From NCBI RefSeq assembly GCF_014837045.1, contig NZ_JACSPR010000003.1, positions 62,001 through 126,000 of the forward strand: a stretch of DNA of 64,000 nucleotides. The letters run 5' to 3'. This DNA comes from Corynebacterium gallinarum (GTDB lineage: Bacteria; Actinomycetota; Actinomycetes; Mycobacteriales; Mycobacteriaceae). Below, one piece after another: positions 16,732 through 25,578 of this stretch. The notes beneath the pieces are model-generated. The model did not search any database. It was not told the DNA's origin and worked only from the letters and a program-made list of their open reading frames with translations. Positions within the stretch are counted from its first letter, which is position 1. Each line of letters opens with the position of its first letter. A program made the translations under genes and the position numbers.

Positions 16732-17640
16732 ATGAACTCCCCGGAGAATAACAGCGACAGACCCCAGACCGTCGAAATCCCACAGGGTGACCATCAGAGA
16801 ATCCCACACCGCACCCTGTTGGTCGGTTGCGGCAGGACCGCCACGCGCCTGGGGGAGAGCCTGGTGGCTGCGGGCGGAGAGGTGGTGGCGCTACGGCGTA
16901 CCACCGGTAATCTGCCCAGGTCTTTTCAGGCGCTGTCGGCGGATCTGGTGGAGCCACTGGAACAGCCCCTGCCGGATGTGGATGCGATGGTGATCACCCT
17001 CAGCCCCAGCATGGGGGAGGCATCCACCCAGATCCCGGCCCAGGAACAGGCCCAGTCTCCCTGGCATCCCACCGGGTATCTCGATGCGCTGACCAACCTC
17101 GCGCAGGCACTGCCCGCGGTCCCACCACGGGTGGTGTTCGTGTCCTCCACCAGGGTATTTGAGGGGAAGGCGGGGGAGCAGGTGCTCACCGAGCAGGACG
17201 AACCAGCCCCGATCACCCCGCGTGGCAGGTTATTGCGGGATGCGGAGCTCCTGGCCATCGATCTCTTCGATGCTCACATCGTGCGCCCCGCCGGGATCTA
17301 CGGTCCAGGTCGCGAGATGATGATCCGGAAGGTGGTCAACCACACCCCGGTCCAGTACGCGCAGCGCACCAACCGTATCCATGAGGTGGATCTGGCCCGC
17401 GCTCTGGAGGTGATGCTCACCCTGGAGAATCCGCCCGCGGTCGTGCATGCGGTGGATCAGCGCCCGGCCACCATGGAAGAGGTGGTCACCTTCATCGCCG
17501 ATCAACTCGGTGTCACCCCGCCGCCGGCGATGGAACCCGCGATGCCCGGCGGTACCGTCCTCAGCGGTGAGCTGCTGCTCAGCCTGCTCGGCTCGCTGCA
17601 CTATCCCACCTTCGAGGCGGGGTACGTGGCGCTGGGGTAG
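16732..17640 (+). CDS. NAD-dependent epimerase/dehydratase-like protein (YeeZ type)
   Basis: A 302-residue extended-SDR protein. The N-terminal 25 residues are a polar lead-in; the Rossmann fold starts at TLLVGCGRTATRLGESL. Further signs are VVFVSSTRVFEG and VRPAGIYGPGREMM. The catalytic YxxxK tyrosine is not evident in the usual place, as in many YeeZ-like proteins of unknown activity. The length fits that subgroup. No functional partner in the neighbourhood. A later start near residue 26 is possible. Confidence 0.75.
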   Translation: MNSPENNSDRPQTVEIPQGDHQRIPHRTLLVGCGRTATRLGESLVAAGGEVVALRRTTGNLPRSFQALSADLVEPLEQPLPDVDAMVITLSPSMGEASTQIPAQEQAQSPWHPTGYLDALTNLAQALPAVPPRVVFVSSTRVFEGKAGEQVLTEQDEPAPITPRGRLLRDAELLAIDLFDAHIVRPAGIYGPGREMMIRKVVNHTPVQYAQRTNRIHEVDLARALEVMLTLENPPAVVHAVDQRPATMEEVVTFIADQLGVTPPPAMEPAMPGGTVLSGELLLSLLGSLHYPTFEAGYVALG

Positions 17641-17725
17641 CAGGCAGATGCTTGTCGACGCCGAGATAAACCCTTCTTCCCCGCGTAGGCATCCTCGCCC
17701 TTAACTAACCCCTAAAATATTCACC

Positions 17726-18490
17726 ATGCCAAGTATTTTCATCAGCGGTGCCGCACAGGGCATCGGCAGGGCCGTGGCCGAGCGTTTCCTTGCGGAGGGG
17801 TGGACCGTCGGCGCCTATGACATTGCCCCGGTGACCTACGATGCCGCCGACACACCCGGAACCCTCATCACCGGCCACCTCGATGTAACCAGTGCGGGGG
17901 ACTGGGATGCCGCGTTGAAGGACTTCACCTCCCACACCGGCGGGATGCTGGATGTGCTGGATAACAACGCGGGGATCATCATGGATGGGCCCCTGCGGGA
18001 TGCGGATGGGGCGGGCGTCGCAAAGCTCATCGAGGTCAACTGCACCGGCGTCACCCTCGGCGCACGGGCGGCCCACCCCTACCTCCGGCGCACCGCGGGT
18101 GCGCAGCTGGTGAACATGGCGTCGGCCTCCGCGATCTACGGGCAGCCCCAGATCGCGGTGTATTCGGCGACCAAGTTCTATGTGGCCGGGTTGACGGAGG
18201 CGCTCAGTCTGGAGTGGCGGCGTGATGATATCCGCGTGCTTGATATCTGGCCGTTGTGGGCGAAGACGCCGTTGGCGGATGTCACGGCCAGTTCCACGCG
18301 TCGCCTGGGGGTGCGGCTGACCCCGGAGCAGGTGGCCGAGGCGGTGTGGCAGGCGCTGCATCCCCGCAGCCGGTGGGCGCGGGGCAGGGTGCACCACGGG
18401 GTGTCCACGCTGGATAAGGCGCTCTACCTGGGTCGCTCGCTGGCGCCGGACCGTCTCGCGCGTCTGCTCACCCGGGTGATCGCGGGATAG
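17726..18490 (+). CDS. short-chain dehydrogenase/reductase
   Basis: A 254-residue classical SDR: cofactor motif SGAAQGIGRAVAE, structural NNAG, active-site Ser in NMASASAIYG and YSATK (Tyr and Lys of the catalytic triad). The aspartate in AYDIAP after strand 2 favours NAD over NADP. Substrate unknown. It is followed directly by a terminator shared with the convergent peptide carrier gene. Confidence 0.85.
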   Translation: MPSIFISGAAQGIGRAVAERFLAEGWTVGAYDIAPVTYDAADTPGTLITGHLDVTSAGDWDAALKDFTSHTGGMLDVLDNNAGIIMDGPLRDADGAGVAKLIEVNCTGVTLGARAAHPYLRRTAGAQLVNMASASAIYGQPQIAVYSATKFYVAGLTEALSLEWRRDDIRVLDIWPLWAKTPLADVTASSTRRLGVRLTPEQVAEAVWQALHPRSRWARGRVHHGVSTLDKALYLGRSLAPDRLARLLTRVIAG

Positions 18491-18491
18491 G

Positions 18492-18524
18492 AAAAGGGGC
18501 CCTCAGGGAGGGCCCCTTTTTTGC
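18492..18524. terminator. bidirectional terminator between SDR and POT carrier genes
   Basis: AAAAGGGGCCCTC (18492-18504) pairs perfectly with GAGGGCCCCTTTT (18508-18520) around a 3-nt loop, with T-runs on both strands. Confidence 0.9.
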
Positions 18525-18552
18525 TTTACGACGTCTATTGCAACCGCATCAG

Positions 18553-20079
18553 TTAGCGCACGTCGATGAACTTCTTCGTCACCCAGTTCTTGGAGGCGAT
18601 GATGACGATACCGATGATGATGGTGACCACACCGACGGTGATGAAGAAGGTCTTTTCCGCCTCAGCGTTGGTCGGGTCGTAGTAACCACCGAGGGTGCCG
18701 GACAGGGAGGTACCCATGGACACGGCCATGAGCCAGACCGCGAACATGCGGGACTGGAACGCCTGCGGGGCGACCTTGGTGGCCAGGGAGTTTCCGACGG
18801 GGGAGAGCAGCAGCTCGGCGATGGTGAACAGGAAGTACACCCAGATGATCAGCAGCATCGGGGTGGAGTTGGCCTCCCCGCCGGCGAACGGCAGGAAGAA
18901 GAACAGGGCGCAGCCGATGACGATGTTGGCCACACCGAACTTCACGGCCGTGGACCACTGCCTGGAACCCAGCTTGGTCCACAGGGTGGCGAAGATGCCG
19001 GAGAAGATGATGATGAAGATCGGGTTGAAGGAGTTGATTAGCCCGGGGGGCAGTTCAATGCCCAGGAAGTTACGGTCCAGACGGGCGTCAGAGTAGACGG
19101 CCAGGACGGTGAACTGGGTCTGGAAGATGGCGAAGAACAGCACGCCACCGATGAACATCGGGATGAACCCGAGCAGGCGGGACTTTTCGGCTGCGGTGGT
19201 CAGTGGGGAGGTGTACATCTGGGCCAGCAGTCCCACGGCGGCGATCAGGGCGATCGTGGCGGTGATGTTGGACAGCCATTCCAGCTTGATTACGCCGGTG
19301 GCGATGAGGGCGACCACGATGGCCACGACCACAACAGTGCCGCCGATCCACTTCGGGTACTCCGACTTCGGCAGCGGGTTCGGGATGTCATGGCCCGCAG
19401 CGCCGATGGTGGTCTTGCGCATGGCCACATACTGGATGAGGCCCGCGGCCATGCCGATGGCGGCGATGCCGAAGCCCCAGTGGAAGCCACCCCAGCCCCA
19501 CACGGCGTTGGTGATCAGAGGGCCGAACAGGCCACCGATGTTGACACCCATATAGAAGATGGAGAAACCGGCATCACGGCGGGTGTCGGTGCGGGAATAC
19601 AGCTGGCCGAGGACCACCTGGGCGGCGGTCTTGACGCCACCGGAACCCAGGCCGATGAGGACCAGGCCGATGGCCAGTCCCACATAGCCGGGGACCAGAG
19701 CCAGGGCGACGTGGCCGATCATGACGATGATGGCCGAGTAGAAGAGGGTGCGCTCGGACCCGAAGACACGGTCAGCGAGGAAGGAGGCCACCAGGGAGGT
19801 CATGTAGACGAAGCCGCCGTAGGCGCCCACGATGGACAACGCGGCGGCCTGATCCATACCCAGTCCGCCGTCGGTGACGGAGTAGTACAGGTAGAAGGCG
19901 AGGATGGACTGCATGCCGTAGAAGCTGAACCGCTCCCACATTTCCACGCCGAAGAGGTTGGCCAGACCCCAGGGTTGGCCGAAGAATTTCTTTTCACGGT
20001 GAGCGTCAGCAACCGCTACTCCAGTTGAGGAGCCAGCAGGTTCTGGTGGCACACCGTCGTTGGTGATGTCGGTGTTCAT
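18553..20079 (-). CDS. POT-family proton-dependent di/tripeptide transporter
   Basis: A 508-residue carrier with about 14 hydrophobic segments. The family signature E-x-x-E-R appears as GVEMWERFSFYG in the first helix; other POT features are GGxxAD-like ASFLADRVFGSERT, YMGVNIGGLFGPLI (PTR2 signature) and the late helix FTIAELLLSPVGNS. It should import small peptides with protons. ATG 20079 (MNTDITND) is chosen over 20160, whose extension is Cys/Trp-rich and not family-like. A parS site lies about 95 bp upstream of the start. Confidence 0.92.
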   Translation of the reverse strand: MNTDITNDGVPPEPAGSSTGVAVADAHREKKFFGQPWGLANLFGVEMWERFSFYGMQSILAFYLYYSVTDGGLGMDQAAALSIVGAYGGFVYMTSLVASFLADRVFGSERTLFYSAIIVMIGHVALALVPGYVGLAIGLVLIGLGSGGVKTAAQVVLGQLYSRTDTRRDAGFSIFYMGVNIGGLFGPLITNAVWGWGGFHWGFGIAAIGMAAGLIQYVAMRKTTIGAAGHDIPNPLPKSEYPKWIGGTVVVVAIVVALIATGVIKLEWLSNITATIALIAAVGLLAQMYTSPLTTAAEKSRLLGFIPMFIGGVLFFAIFQTQFTVLAVYSDARLDRNFLGIELPPGLINSFNPIFIIIFSGIFATLWTKLGSRQWSTAVKFGVANIVIGCALFFFLPFAGGEANSTPMLLIIWVYFLFTIAELLLSPVGNSLATKVAPQAFQSRMFAVWLMAVSMGTSLSGTLGGYYDPTNAEAEKTFFITVGVVTIIIGIVIIASKNWVTKKFIDVR

Positions 20080-20493
20080 TCTGAATATCGTTCCGCACCC
20101 GGGGGTGCAAAACCAATCCTGACCACCTCTTTTGCAGACATCCCAAAACAGGACCGACACCGTGGAACAAACAATGTTTCACGTGAAACATTTCCATCCC
20201 ACAGGGCGGGACGGGCCAATGCCCCCATTATGCCCCGCAGTCAATCAGCTACATGTGGACAGCTCGGCGGGCACACGCCACCAGACACCCCATTATGAGC
20301 TAACCTGATACTTATAAATCAGTATTTAGGTAACAGAACATTCATCCCGACACCCAACCCCGGTGAAATGATCTCAGACCAGGCAAGAAAGTGACATCAT
20401 GCCCGCAGAATTCACAGATTGAAATAAGTCACATCAGGTGTGATCTATCCGTTCCACCACCATGGCCCGGGTATCACAACACCGGACCAACCC
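20080..20493. promoter_or_regulatory. 414-bp region: POT promoter, parS 3, end of citB
   Basis: Contains a parS site (20175-20190), an AT-rich stretch at 20290-20345 likely to be promoter DNA, and a palindrome TCACA-5-TGTGA at 20429-20443. No gene was recognised. Confidence 0.5.
20175..20190. other. parS: parS centromere site 3
   Basis: Exact TGTTTCACGTGAAACA, extended to a 20-bp perfect palindrome (20173-20192), in the upstream region of the peptide carrier gene rather than between convergent genes. Confidence 0.95.
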
Positions 20494-21150
20494 CTACCTG
20501 CCCGGCCGGGAATACAGATGTTCCGGCCTGCCCGACTGACCATAACGCAGCCTCACCTGCACCAGGCCACTGCTGGCCATCGCGGCGAGTCGCCGTTGGG
20601 CGGTGGCCCGGGACACCCCGGCGAGTTCAGCGGCCTCCGTGGCGGACAGTTCCCCACCCCCCAGGGCATCCAGCAGCAGCTGTTCGGTGGCCGAGCGCGA
20701 CACCGGGGTGGGGGCCTGCGCCCCGTTGAGGATGGCGAGCGCCTGATCCACCTTCTCCTGTGACAGTCCCTGGGATCCGGAGAGCACATGGCGGTAACGG
20801 GCATAGCGGTCCAGCCGTTCGATGAGGACCCGCTGGGGGAAGGGTTTGACCAGGTAGGCCAGCGCCCCGGCGCGCAGTGCCCGGCGCACGGTGGGGACAT
20901 CATCGGCGGCGCTGAGGATGAAGGCATCAACGTCACTCGCCCGTGCCAGGGTGATGCCATCACCGTCGGGGAGGTAGATATCGGCGAGCAGCAGATCCAC
21001 GGGGCGCTCCGCCAGGAAGACACGCGCCTCGGTGACGGTGCGGGCGGTACCGGCCACCGTGAACCCCGGTGCCGCCTCCACCGCCGCGGCGTGGAGGTCC
21101 GCCACCCGGAAGTCATCGTCGACCACCAGCACCTGCAGTGTTCTCGTCAT
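20494..21150 (-). CDS. citB: CitB-type response regulator
   Basis: A 218-residue two-domain regulator. The receiver domain carries the acidic pair D11-D12, phospho-acceptor D57 in LLLADIYLPDGDG and the conserved K in LVKPFPQ. The C-terminal domain (from about 145) contains a winged helix, ATEAAELAGVSRATAQRRLAAM. This is the CitB/DcuR family that pairs with citrate/dicarboxylate sensors. It overlaps the sensor gene citA by 4 bp (ATGA), so both come from one transcript. Its expected target is the divergent citrate carrier at 23013. Confidence 0.9.
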   Translation of the reverse strand: MTRTLQVLVVDDDFRVADLHAAAVEAAPGFTVAGTARTVTEARVFLAERPVDLLLADIYLPDGDGITLARASDVDAFILSAADDVPTVRRALRAGALAYLVKPFPQRVLIERLDRYARYRHVLSGSQGLSQEKVDQALAILNGAQAPTPVSRSATEQLLLDALGGGELSATEAAELAGVSRATAQRRLAAMASSGLVQVRLRYGQSGRPEHLYSRPGR

Positions 21151-22808
21151 CGGTTGTCCTTTCCTTCAGGGGTCGGCGGTGCGGGGGAGGGCTGTCCAGA
21201 GCGCATCACCCCGGGCAGACTGGCACCGAAGACCGCACCGGATCCCGCCTCCAGGCCACCACGGTCGATGATCCACACATCCCCGCCCAGGGAACGCGCG
21301 AGGGCACGGCTCAGTTTCAATCCGATTCCGTGGCCGTGGATGGTATCCCTCCAATCATCCACCACCGGAGTGGCGGCGAAGACATCCACGTCCCCGGTGA
21401 TGCCCGGGCCGGTATCCGCCACGGTCATCACCAGGGTGGCGCCGTCATCCAGGAGGGTGAGATCCACCTGCCGGGGTTCGTCACCACGGGTGGCGGCGTC
21501 GATGGCATTGGTGAGCAGGTTACCCAGGACGGTGGCGATATCCTCCGCGTTGTCCACCTCCCCGAGGATCAGCGTGTCGTCGGTGATGCGCAGACCCACC
21601 CCGCGTTCCGAGGCGGTGATCGCCGCGGTGGTGATGAAAGAACTGAGGAACGCCTCCTCCAGCAGCTCCGCACCGAGCAGGGGGTGCACCTGGCCCCCGT
21701 GCCCACCGATCGACCGGAGGAACGCGGCGGCGTCGTGGGGGCGGCCGGCGTCGATAAGCCCGGTGGCGGTGTGGATGCGGTTGGAGAACTCGTGCCGCTG
21801 GGCACGTAGCGCCTGGGTCATGGTGCGGACGGAATCCAGGCGTTCGGTCAGTTCCACCATGTCGGTGCGGTCGCGGATGGTGATCACGTGGCCGAGCTCC
21901 TGATCCCCACGCGTAACCGGGTGGGAATCCAGGTAGAGGATGCGGTTGTTGAGGCTGACCGCCCCGGGCCGGTCACCGCGCAGGAGCTTGTCGACGATCC
22001 CCTCATCCATCCCGAGCTCCTGCAATGTCCTGCCCGCCAACGCCTGGATCCCAGTAATCTCCCGGGCCTGCTGGTTGTGCACGTCAATGGTGCCGTCGGG
22101 GCGCAGCGCCAGCACACCCTCCTCCACGCCGTTGAGCACCGCGGTGTGGTTCTTGAGCAGTTCCACCAGCTCCTCCGGTTGCAGGCCCAAGGTAATCTCC
22201 TCCCACCGGCGACGCATCACCACCGCCACGCCCGCACCGATGATCAGGGCGAGCACCGCACCGGCCGCCACCGCCATGAGCAGGGGAGGCAGGCGGTCGA
22301 AGACGCTGGCGCGTTCAAAACCCACACTGACCTCACCCACCGGGGTGGTGGTACCCGGCGCGAACACCGGCACCTTCGCCCGCGCGGACTCACCGAGCGT
22401 GCCCGTCTCCCAGGCGATGGTCTCCTCCCCACGCAGGGCCGCGTCGAAACTGGTGCTGACCACCTGGCCCAACCGCTGCGGATCCGGGTGCGCCAGCCGG
22501 ATGCCATTGCCGTCGGTGATGACGATGAACAATGCCCCCGTGCTCACCTCTGCTGCGTGGGCGAACTCCTGGAGGGGTCCCCGGGCCAGCTCGTCGGCGG
22601 TGGGTTCCGCGCCGGTGAGGGTGTCACGCGCCACCTGCTCACGCACCTGGGGGTCAGCGGCGACCACCCGGCTGATCGACAGCGCGGACTGCTCGGCCTC
22701 CGCCTTGAGCTGCTCCACCGTCAAGGAGGTGAACACCGCGGAGCACACAGCGACAACCACCGCGACGGTGAGCACCTGGATCACCAGGATGCGGGTGGCA
22801 AAACGCAT
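21147..22808 (-). CDS. citA: CitA-type citrate sensor histidine kinase
   Basis: A 553-residue kinase: membrane helix about 6-28, extracytoplasmic PDC-type sensor domain about 30-170, second helix about 172-197, cytoplasmic PAS domain about 210-310, and the kinase core. The phospho-acceptor is H339 in the RAQRHEFSNRIH motif typical of CitA/DcuS. The ATP-binding domain shows GNLLTNAIDAA (N box), VADTGPGI (G1) and HGIGLKLSRALA. It senses citrate outside the cell in characterised relatives. It is co-transcribed with citB and divergent from the carrier. Confidence 0.93.
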   Translation of the reverse strand: MRFATRILVIQVLTVAVVVAVCSAVFTSLTVEQLKAEAEQSALSISRVVAADPQVREQVARDTLTGAEPTADELARGPLQEFAHAAEVSTGALFIVITDGNGIRLAHPDPQRLGQVVSTSFDAALRGEETIAWETGTLGESARAKVPVFAPGTTTPVGEVSVGFERASVFDRLPPLLMAVAAGAVLALIIGAGVAVVMRRRWEEITLGLQPEELVELLKNHTAVLNGVEEGVLALRPDGTIDVHNQQAREITGIQALAGRTLQELGMDEGIVDKLLRGDRPGAVSLNNRILYLDSHPVTRGDQELGHVITIRDRTDMVELTERLDSVRTMTQALRAQRHEFSNRIHTATGLIDAGRPHDAAAFLRSIGGHGGQVHPLLGAELLEEAFLSSFITTAAITASERGVGLRITDDTLILGEVDNAEDIATVLGNLLTNAIDAATRGDEPRQVDLTLLDDGATLVMTVADTGPGITGDVDVFAATPVVDDWRDTIHGHGIGLKLSRALARSLGGDVWIIDRGGLEAGSGAVFGASLPGVMRSGQPSPAPPTPEGKDNR

Positions 22809-23012
22809 GATGGCCGTCTTTCTTGTTGGGGGAGCTGATGGTGACCAGAATACGGCCTTGTCCTGGCGTTTCGGCCGTGAGCTAAATGCACTTAATTCTT
22901 TAAATGCGCAGTAGTGACCGCAATGCGCGCAACACTTCCGGGAGTGATCCAGACCACCTTAGACTGCCGTCAGCAATATAGAACACTCACGGCCAATCAG
23001 GAAGGGCTTGCG
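22809..23012. promoter_or_regulatory. citA / citrate carrier divergent promoter region
   Basis: 204 bp between divergent starts. An AT-rich core holds a direct repeat TAAATGC at 22883-22889 and 22901-22907, 18 bp apart, a candidate CitB operator. RBS AGGAAGGG lies before the carrier ATG. Assignment as CitB binding region is inference from arrangement. Confidence 0.45.
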
Positions 23013-24506
23013 ATGAGCAGCTCCATATTTACCCTCGCCTCGGATTACGCGGTCAGTCACACACCCTCCGATGGTGTGCTGGTCGTCCTGGGTTTCACCA
23101 TGATCCTCACCTTCATGACACTGATCATGCTGGGTCGCCTGACCCCCATGGTGGCCATGCTCCTGGTCCCCACCATCTTCGGCCTCATCGCGGGCGCCGG
23201 GCTGGGCATGGGGGAGATGGTGCTCGACGCCGTCAAGGACATGGCACCCACCGCGGCACTGTTGATGTTCGCCATCATGTTCTTCGGCATCATGATCGAT
23301 GTCGGCCTGTTTGATCCGCTGATCCGCGGCATCACCCGGGTGCTTCACGACGATCCCGCCAAGGTCGTCCTGGGCACCGCGATCCTCGCGGGCGTGGTGT
23401 CCCTCGACGGTGACGGCTCGACCACCTTCATCATCACCACCTCCGCGATGCTGCCCATCTATCTGCGACTGGGCATGAGCCCGGTGGTGTTGACCTGTGT
23501 CGCCGGCCTGATCAACGGCACGATGAACATCCTGCCCTGGGGTGGCCCCACCGTCCGTGCCGCCACCGCACTCGGCTTGGATCCGGCCGAGGTGTTCGTC
23601 CCCATGATCCCGTCGCTGATCGCGGGTGTGGCCGTGTGCATCATCTTCGCCTGGTTCCTGGGCCTGGCGGAGCGCAAGCGCCTGGGCAAAATTGATTCCT
23701 CCCGCTTCGGTGGCCCCGGCCTGGGTGGCGGCACCCCGGCAGGTGGCCGCGGTTCCGGTCAGTCTCAGCCGACCGGGGGCGTGCTGGTGAAGGAACGCAC
23801 CGAGCAGATCGACCTGGATGAGCCCACCCTGTCCGAGAACCTCACCGACACCCTCCTGGACCCGCACCGCGCCACCCTGCGCCCCCGCCTGTTCTGGTTC
23901 AACGCCCTGCTCACCGTCACCGTCATGGTGCTGCTCATCGCCGATATCCTCCCCCTGGCCTATATCTTCATGGTGGGCGCCGGTCTAGCCCTGGCCGTGA
24001 ACTTCCCGAAGGTGAAGGATCAGGCGGAGGAGATGCTGGCACATTCCTCCAGCATCGTCGGCGTGGTGTCCATGGTCCTGGCCGCAGCTGTCCTGGTGGG
24101 TGTACTCAACGGCACCGGCATGGTGGAGGCGATGGCCACCTGGATCACCACCGTCATCCCTGATGTCATGGGCCCGCACCTGGCCGTGATCACCGGCATC
24201 CTGTCGATCCCCATGACCTTCTTCCTGTCCAATGACGCCTTCTACTTCGGCATCCTGCCGGTGCTCGCGGAAAGTGCCTCCCACTTCGGGGTGGAGCCCG
24301 TCGAGATGGCCCGGGCCTCCATCACCGGCCAGCCCGTCCACATGCAGAGCCCCCTGGTGCCCGCGATCCTGCTGCTGGTGTCACTGGCCAGCGTCAACCT
24401 GGGTGACCACCACAAGAAGGTGCTGTGGCGCGCCTGCGTGGTGTCCATCGTCATGCTGGTGGTCTCCGTGGTGGTGGGCGTGGTGCCACTGACGGCGGGA
24501 GCATAG
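23013..24506 (+). CDS. citH: CitMHS-family metal-citrate:proton symporter
   Basis: A 497-residue carrier with about 12 membrane segments and a Gly/Thr/Gln-rich cytoplasmic loop near residues 235-270. Family marks: VSLDGDGSTTFIITTSAMLPIY in the fourth-fifth helix region and the late LSNDAFYFGILPVLAE. CitM/CitH proteins take up citrate bound to Mg or Ca; which ion is used here cannot be read. ATG 23013 (MSSSIFTLA) is chosen for its AGGAAGGG ribosome site, against an upstream ATG at 22914. Divergent from citAB, the usual arrangement for citrate uptake control; the symbol citH follows the Corynebacterium glutamicum gene by position and family. Confidence 0.88.
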   Translation: MSSSIFTLASDYAVSHTPSDGVLVVLGFTMILTFMTLIMLGRLTPMVAMLLVPTIFGLIAGAGLGMGEMVLDAVKDMAPTAALLMFAIMFFGIMIDVGLFDPLIRGITRVLHDDPAKVVLGTAILAGVVSLDGDGSTTFIITTSAMLPIYLRLGMSPVVLTCVAGLINGTMNILPWGGPTVRAATALGLDPAEVFVPMIPSLIAGVAVCIIFAWFLGLAERKRLGKIDSSRFGGPGLGGGTPAGGRGSGQSQPTGGVLVKERTEQIDLDEPTLSENLTDTLLDPHRATLRPRLFWFNALLTVTVMVLLIADILPLAYIFMVGAGLALAVNFPKVKDQAEEMLAHSSSIVGVVSMVLAAAVLVGVLNGTGMVEAMATWITTVIPDVMGPHLAVITGILSIPMTFFLSNDAFYFGILPVLAESASHFGVEPVEMARASITGQPVHMQSPLVPAILLLVSLASVNLGDHHKKVLWRACVVSIVMLVVSVVVGVVPLTAGA

Positions 24507-24566
24507 CAACCGGAAACACAACCCACCCCGGCCCCGGACCCGGGCGATCACACACCGAATAACCTC

Positions 24567-24595
24567 AAAACCACCCCATTCAGGGGTGGTTTTTT
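24567..24595 (+). terminator. intrinsic terminator after citrate carrier
   Basis: AAAACCACCCC (24567-24577) pairs with GGGGTGGTTTT (24583-24593), running into a T-tract. Confidence 0.92.
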
Positions 24596-24716
24596 CGTCG
24601 AAAAGCCTGCATGGGCGACATCCACCCCCGGATCGCTAGACACGTGTCCAATGATTCCGGCATAGTGTGCGCAATCACAAAAAGTGGTTAAGCGCCCAAT
24701 CGCAAGGAGGGTTGAG

Positions 24717-25532
24717 ATGAGTCTCAACGGGAAAATCGCAGTGGTCACGGGAGCCGGTTCCGGCATGGGACTGGCCACCGTGCGGGCATTCATCCGTGAG
24801 GGCGCCACCGTCTACGCCCTGGACATCTCGCAGGACAACCTCGACCGCGAGCTGGGTAGCGAGCAGGCCGTGACCACCATCGCCCTCGACATCGCCGACT
24901 CCACCGCCATCAACGAGGCCTTCGCCCGCATCGCCACCGAGCACGGCAAGCTGGACGCCCTCATCAACGCCGCCGGCGTGAACACCCCCAACCGCCGGGC
25001 CACCGAATGGCTGGACTCCATCAACCACACGATGATGGACCACATGAAACGCGGGGAGGCCTTCGCCCCGGAGTTCCTCACCGACATCCCCGATGAGGAT
25101 TTCGACCGCGTCATGCGCATCAATGTCCATGGCACCTTCTTCACCATCCGCGCAGCCGCACCGCTGCTCAAGGCCGCTGGTGGGGGAGCGATCGTCAACT
25201 TCGCCTCTGTCGCGGGCCTGGTCGCCCTGCCCATGCCCGCCTACTACCCAGCCTCCAAGGCAGCCGTGGTCGGCATGACCCGCGCGGTCGCCGGTGAACT
25301 CGCCCCCTTCAACATCCGCGTCAATGCGCTGGCACCGGCAGGCATCCACACCGCGCTGCTGACCCAGTCCGGCGATGAGCACGTCCAGGCACTGCTGTCC
25401 ATGCAGCCCCTCAAGCGGCTCGCCGAACCCGAGGAGATCGCCGAGACCCTGGTGTTCCTCGCCTCCGATGCGGGTGCGCACTACACCGGCCAGATCCTCT
25501 CACCGTCCGCCGGCGCCTACCTCGCCGGTTAA
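24717..25532 (+). CDS. short-chain dehydrogenase, first gene of P450 operon
   Basis: A 271-residue classical SDR with GAGSGMGLATVRAF (cofactor), INAAG, FASVAGL and YYPASK (catalytic Tyr, Lys). Asp in ALDISQ suggests NAD. A perfect AAGGAGG ribosome site precedes ATG 24717. The P450 gene starts 46 bp downstream in the same direction, so the enzyme probably handles the alcohol or ketone made or used by the P450. An insertion of about 25 residues after the NAAG region (TEWLDSINHTMMDHMKRGEA) is unusual and may shape the substrate pocket. Confidence 0.87.
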   Translation: MSLNGKIAVVTGAGSGMGLATVRAFIREGATVYALDISQDNLDRELGSEQAVTTIALDIADSTAINEAFARIATEHGKLDALINAAGVNTPNRRATEWLDSINHTMMDHMKRGEAFAPEFLTDIPDEDFDRVMRINVHGTFFTIRAAAPLLKAAGGGAIVNFASVAGLVALPMPAYYPASKAAVVGMTRAVAGELAPFNIRVNALAPAGIHTALLTQSGDEHVQALLSMQPLKRLAEPEEIAETLVFLASDAGAHYTGQILSPSAGAYLAG

Positions 25533-25578
25533 CACCCCCTCCAGCATCACCAGCTCCAACCTGAAAGCAGCCACTGAT

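Noticed and set aside
20429..20443. Palindrome TCACA-5-TGTGA as a GlxR/CRP site
   Set aside because: CRP-type sites read TGTGA-6-TCACA; here the half-sites point the other way and the spacer is 5.
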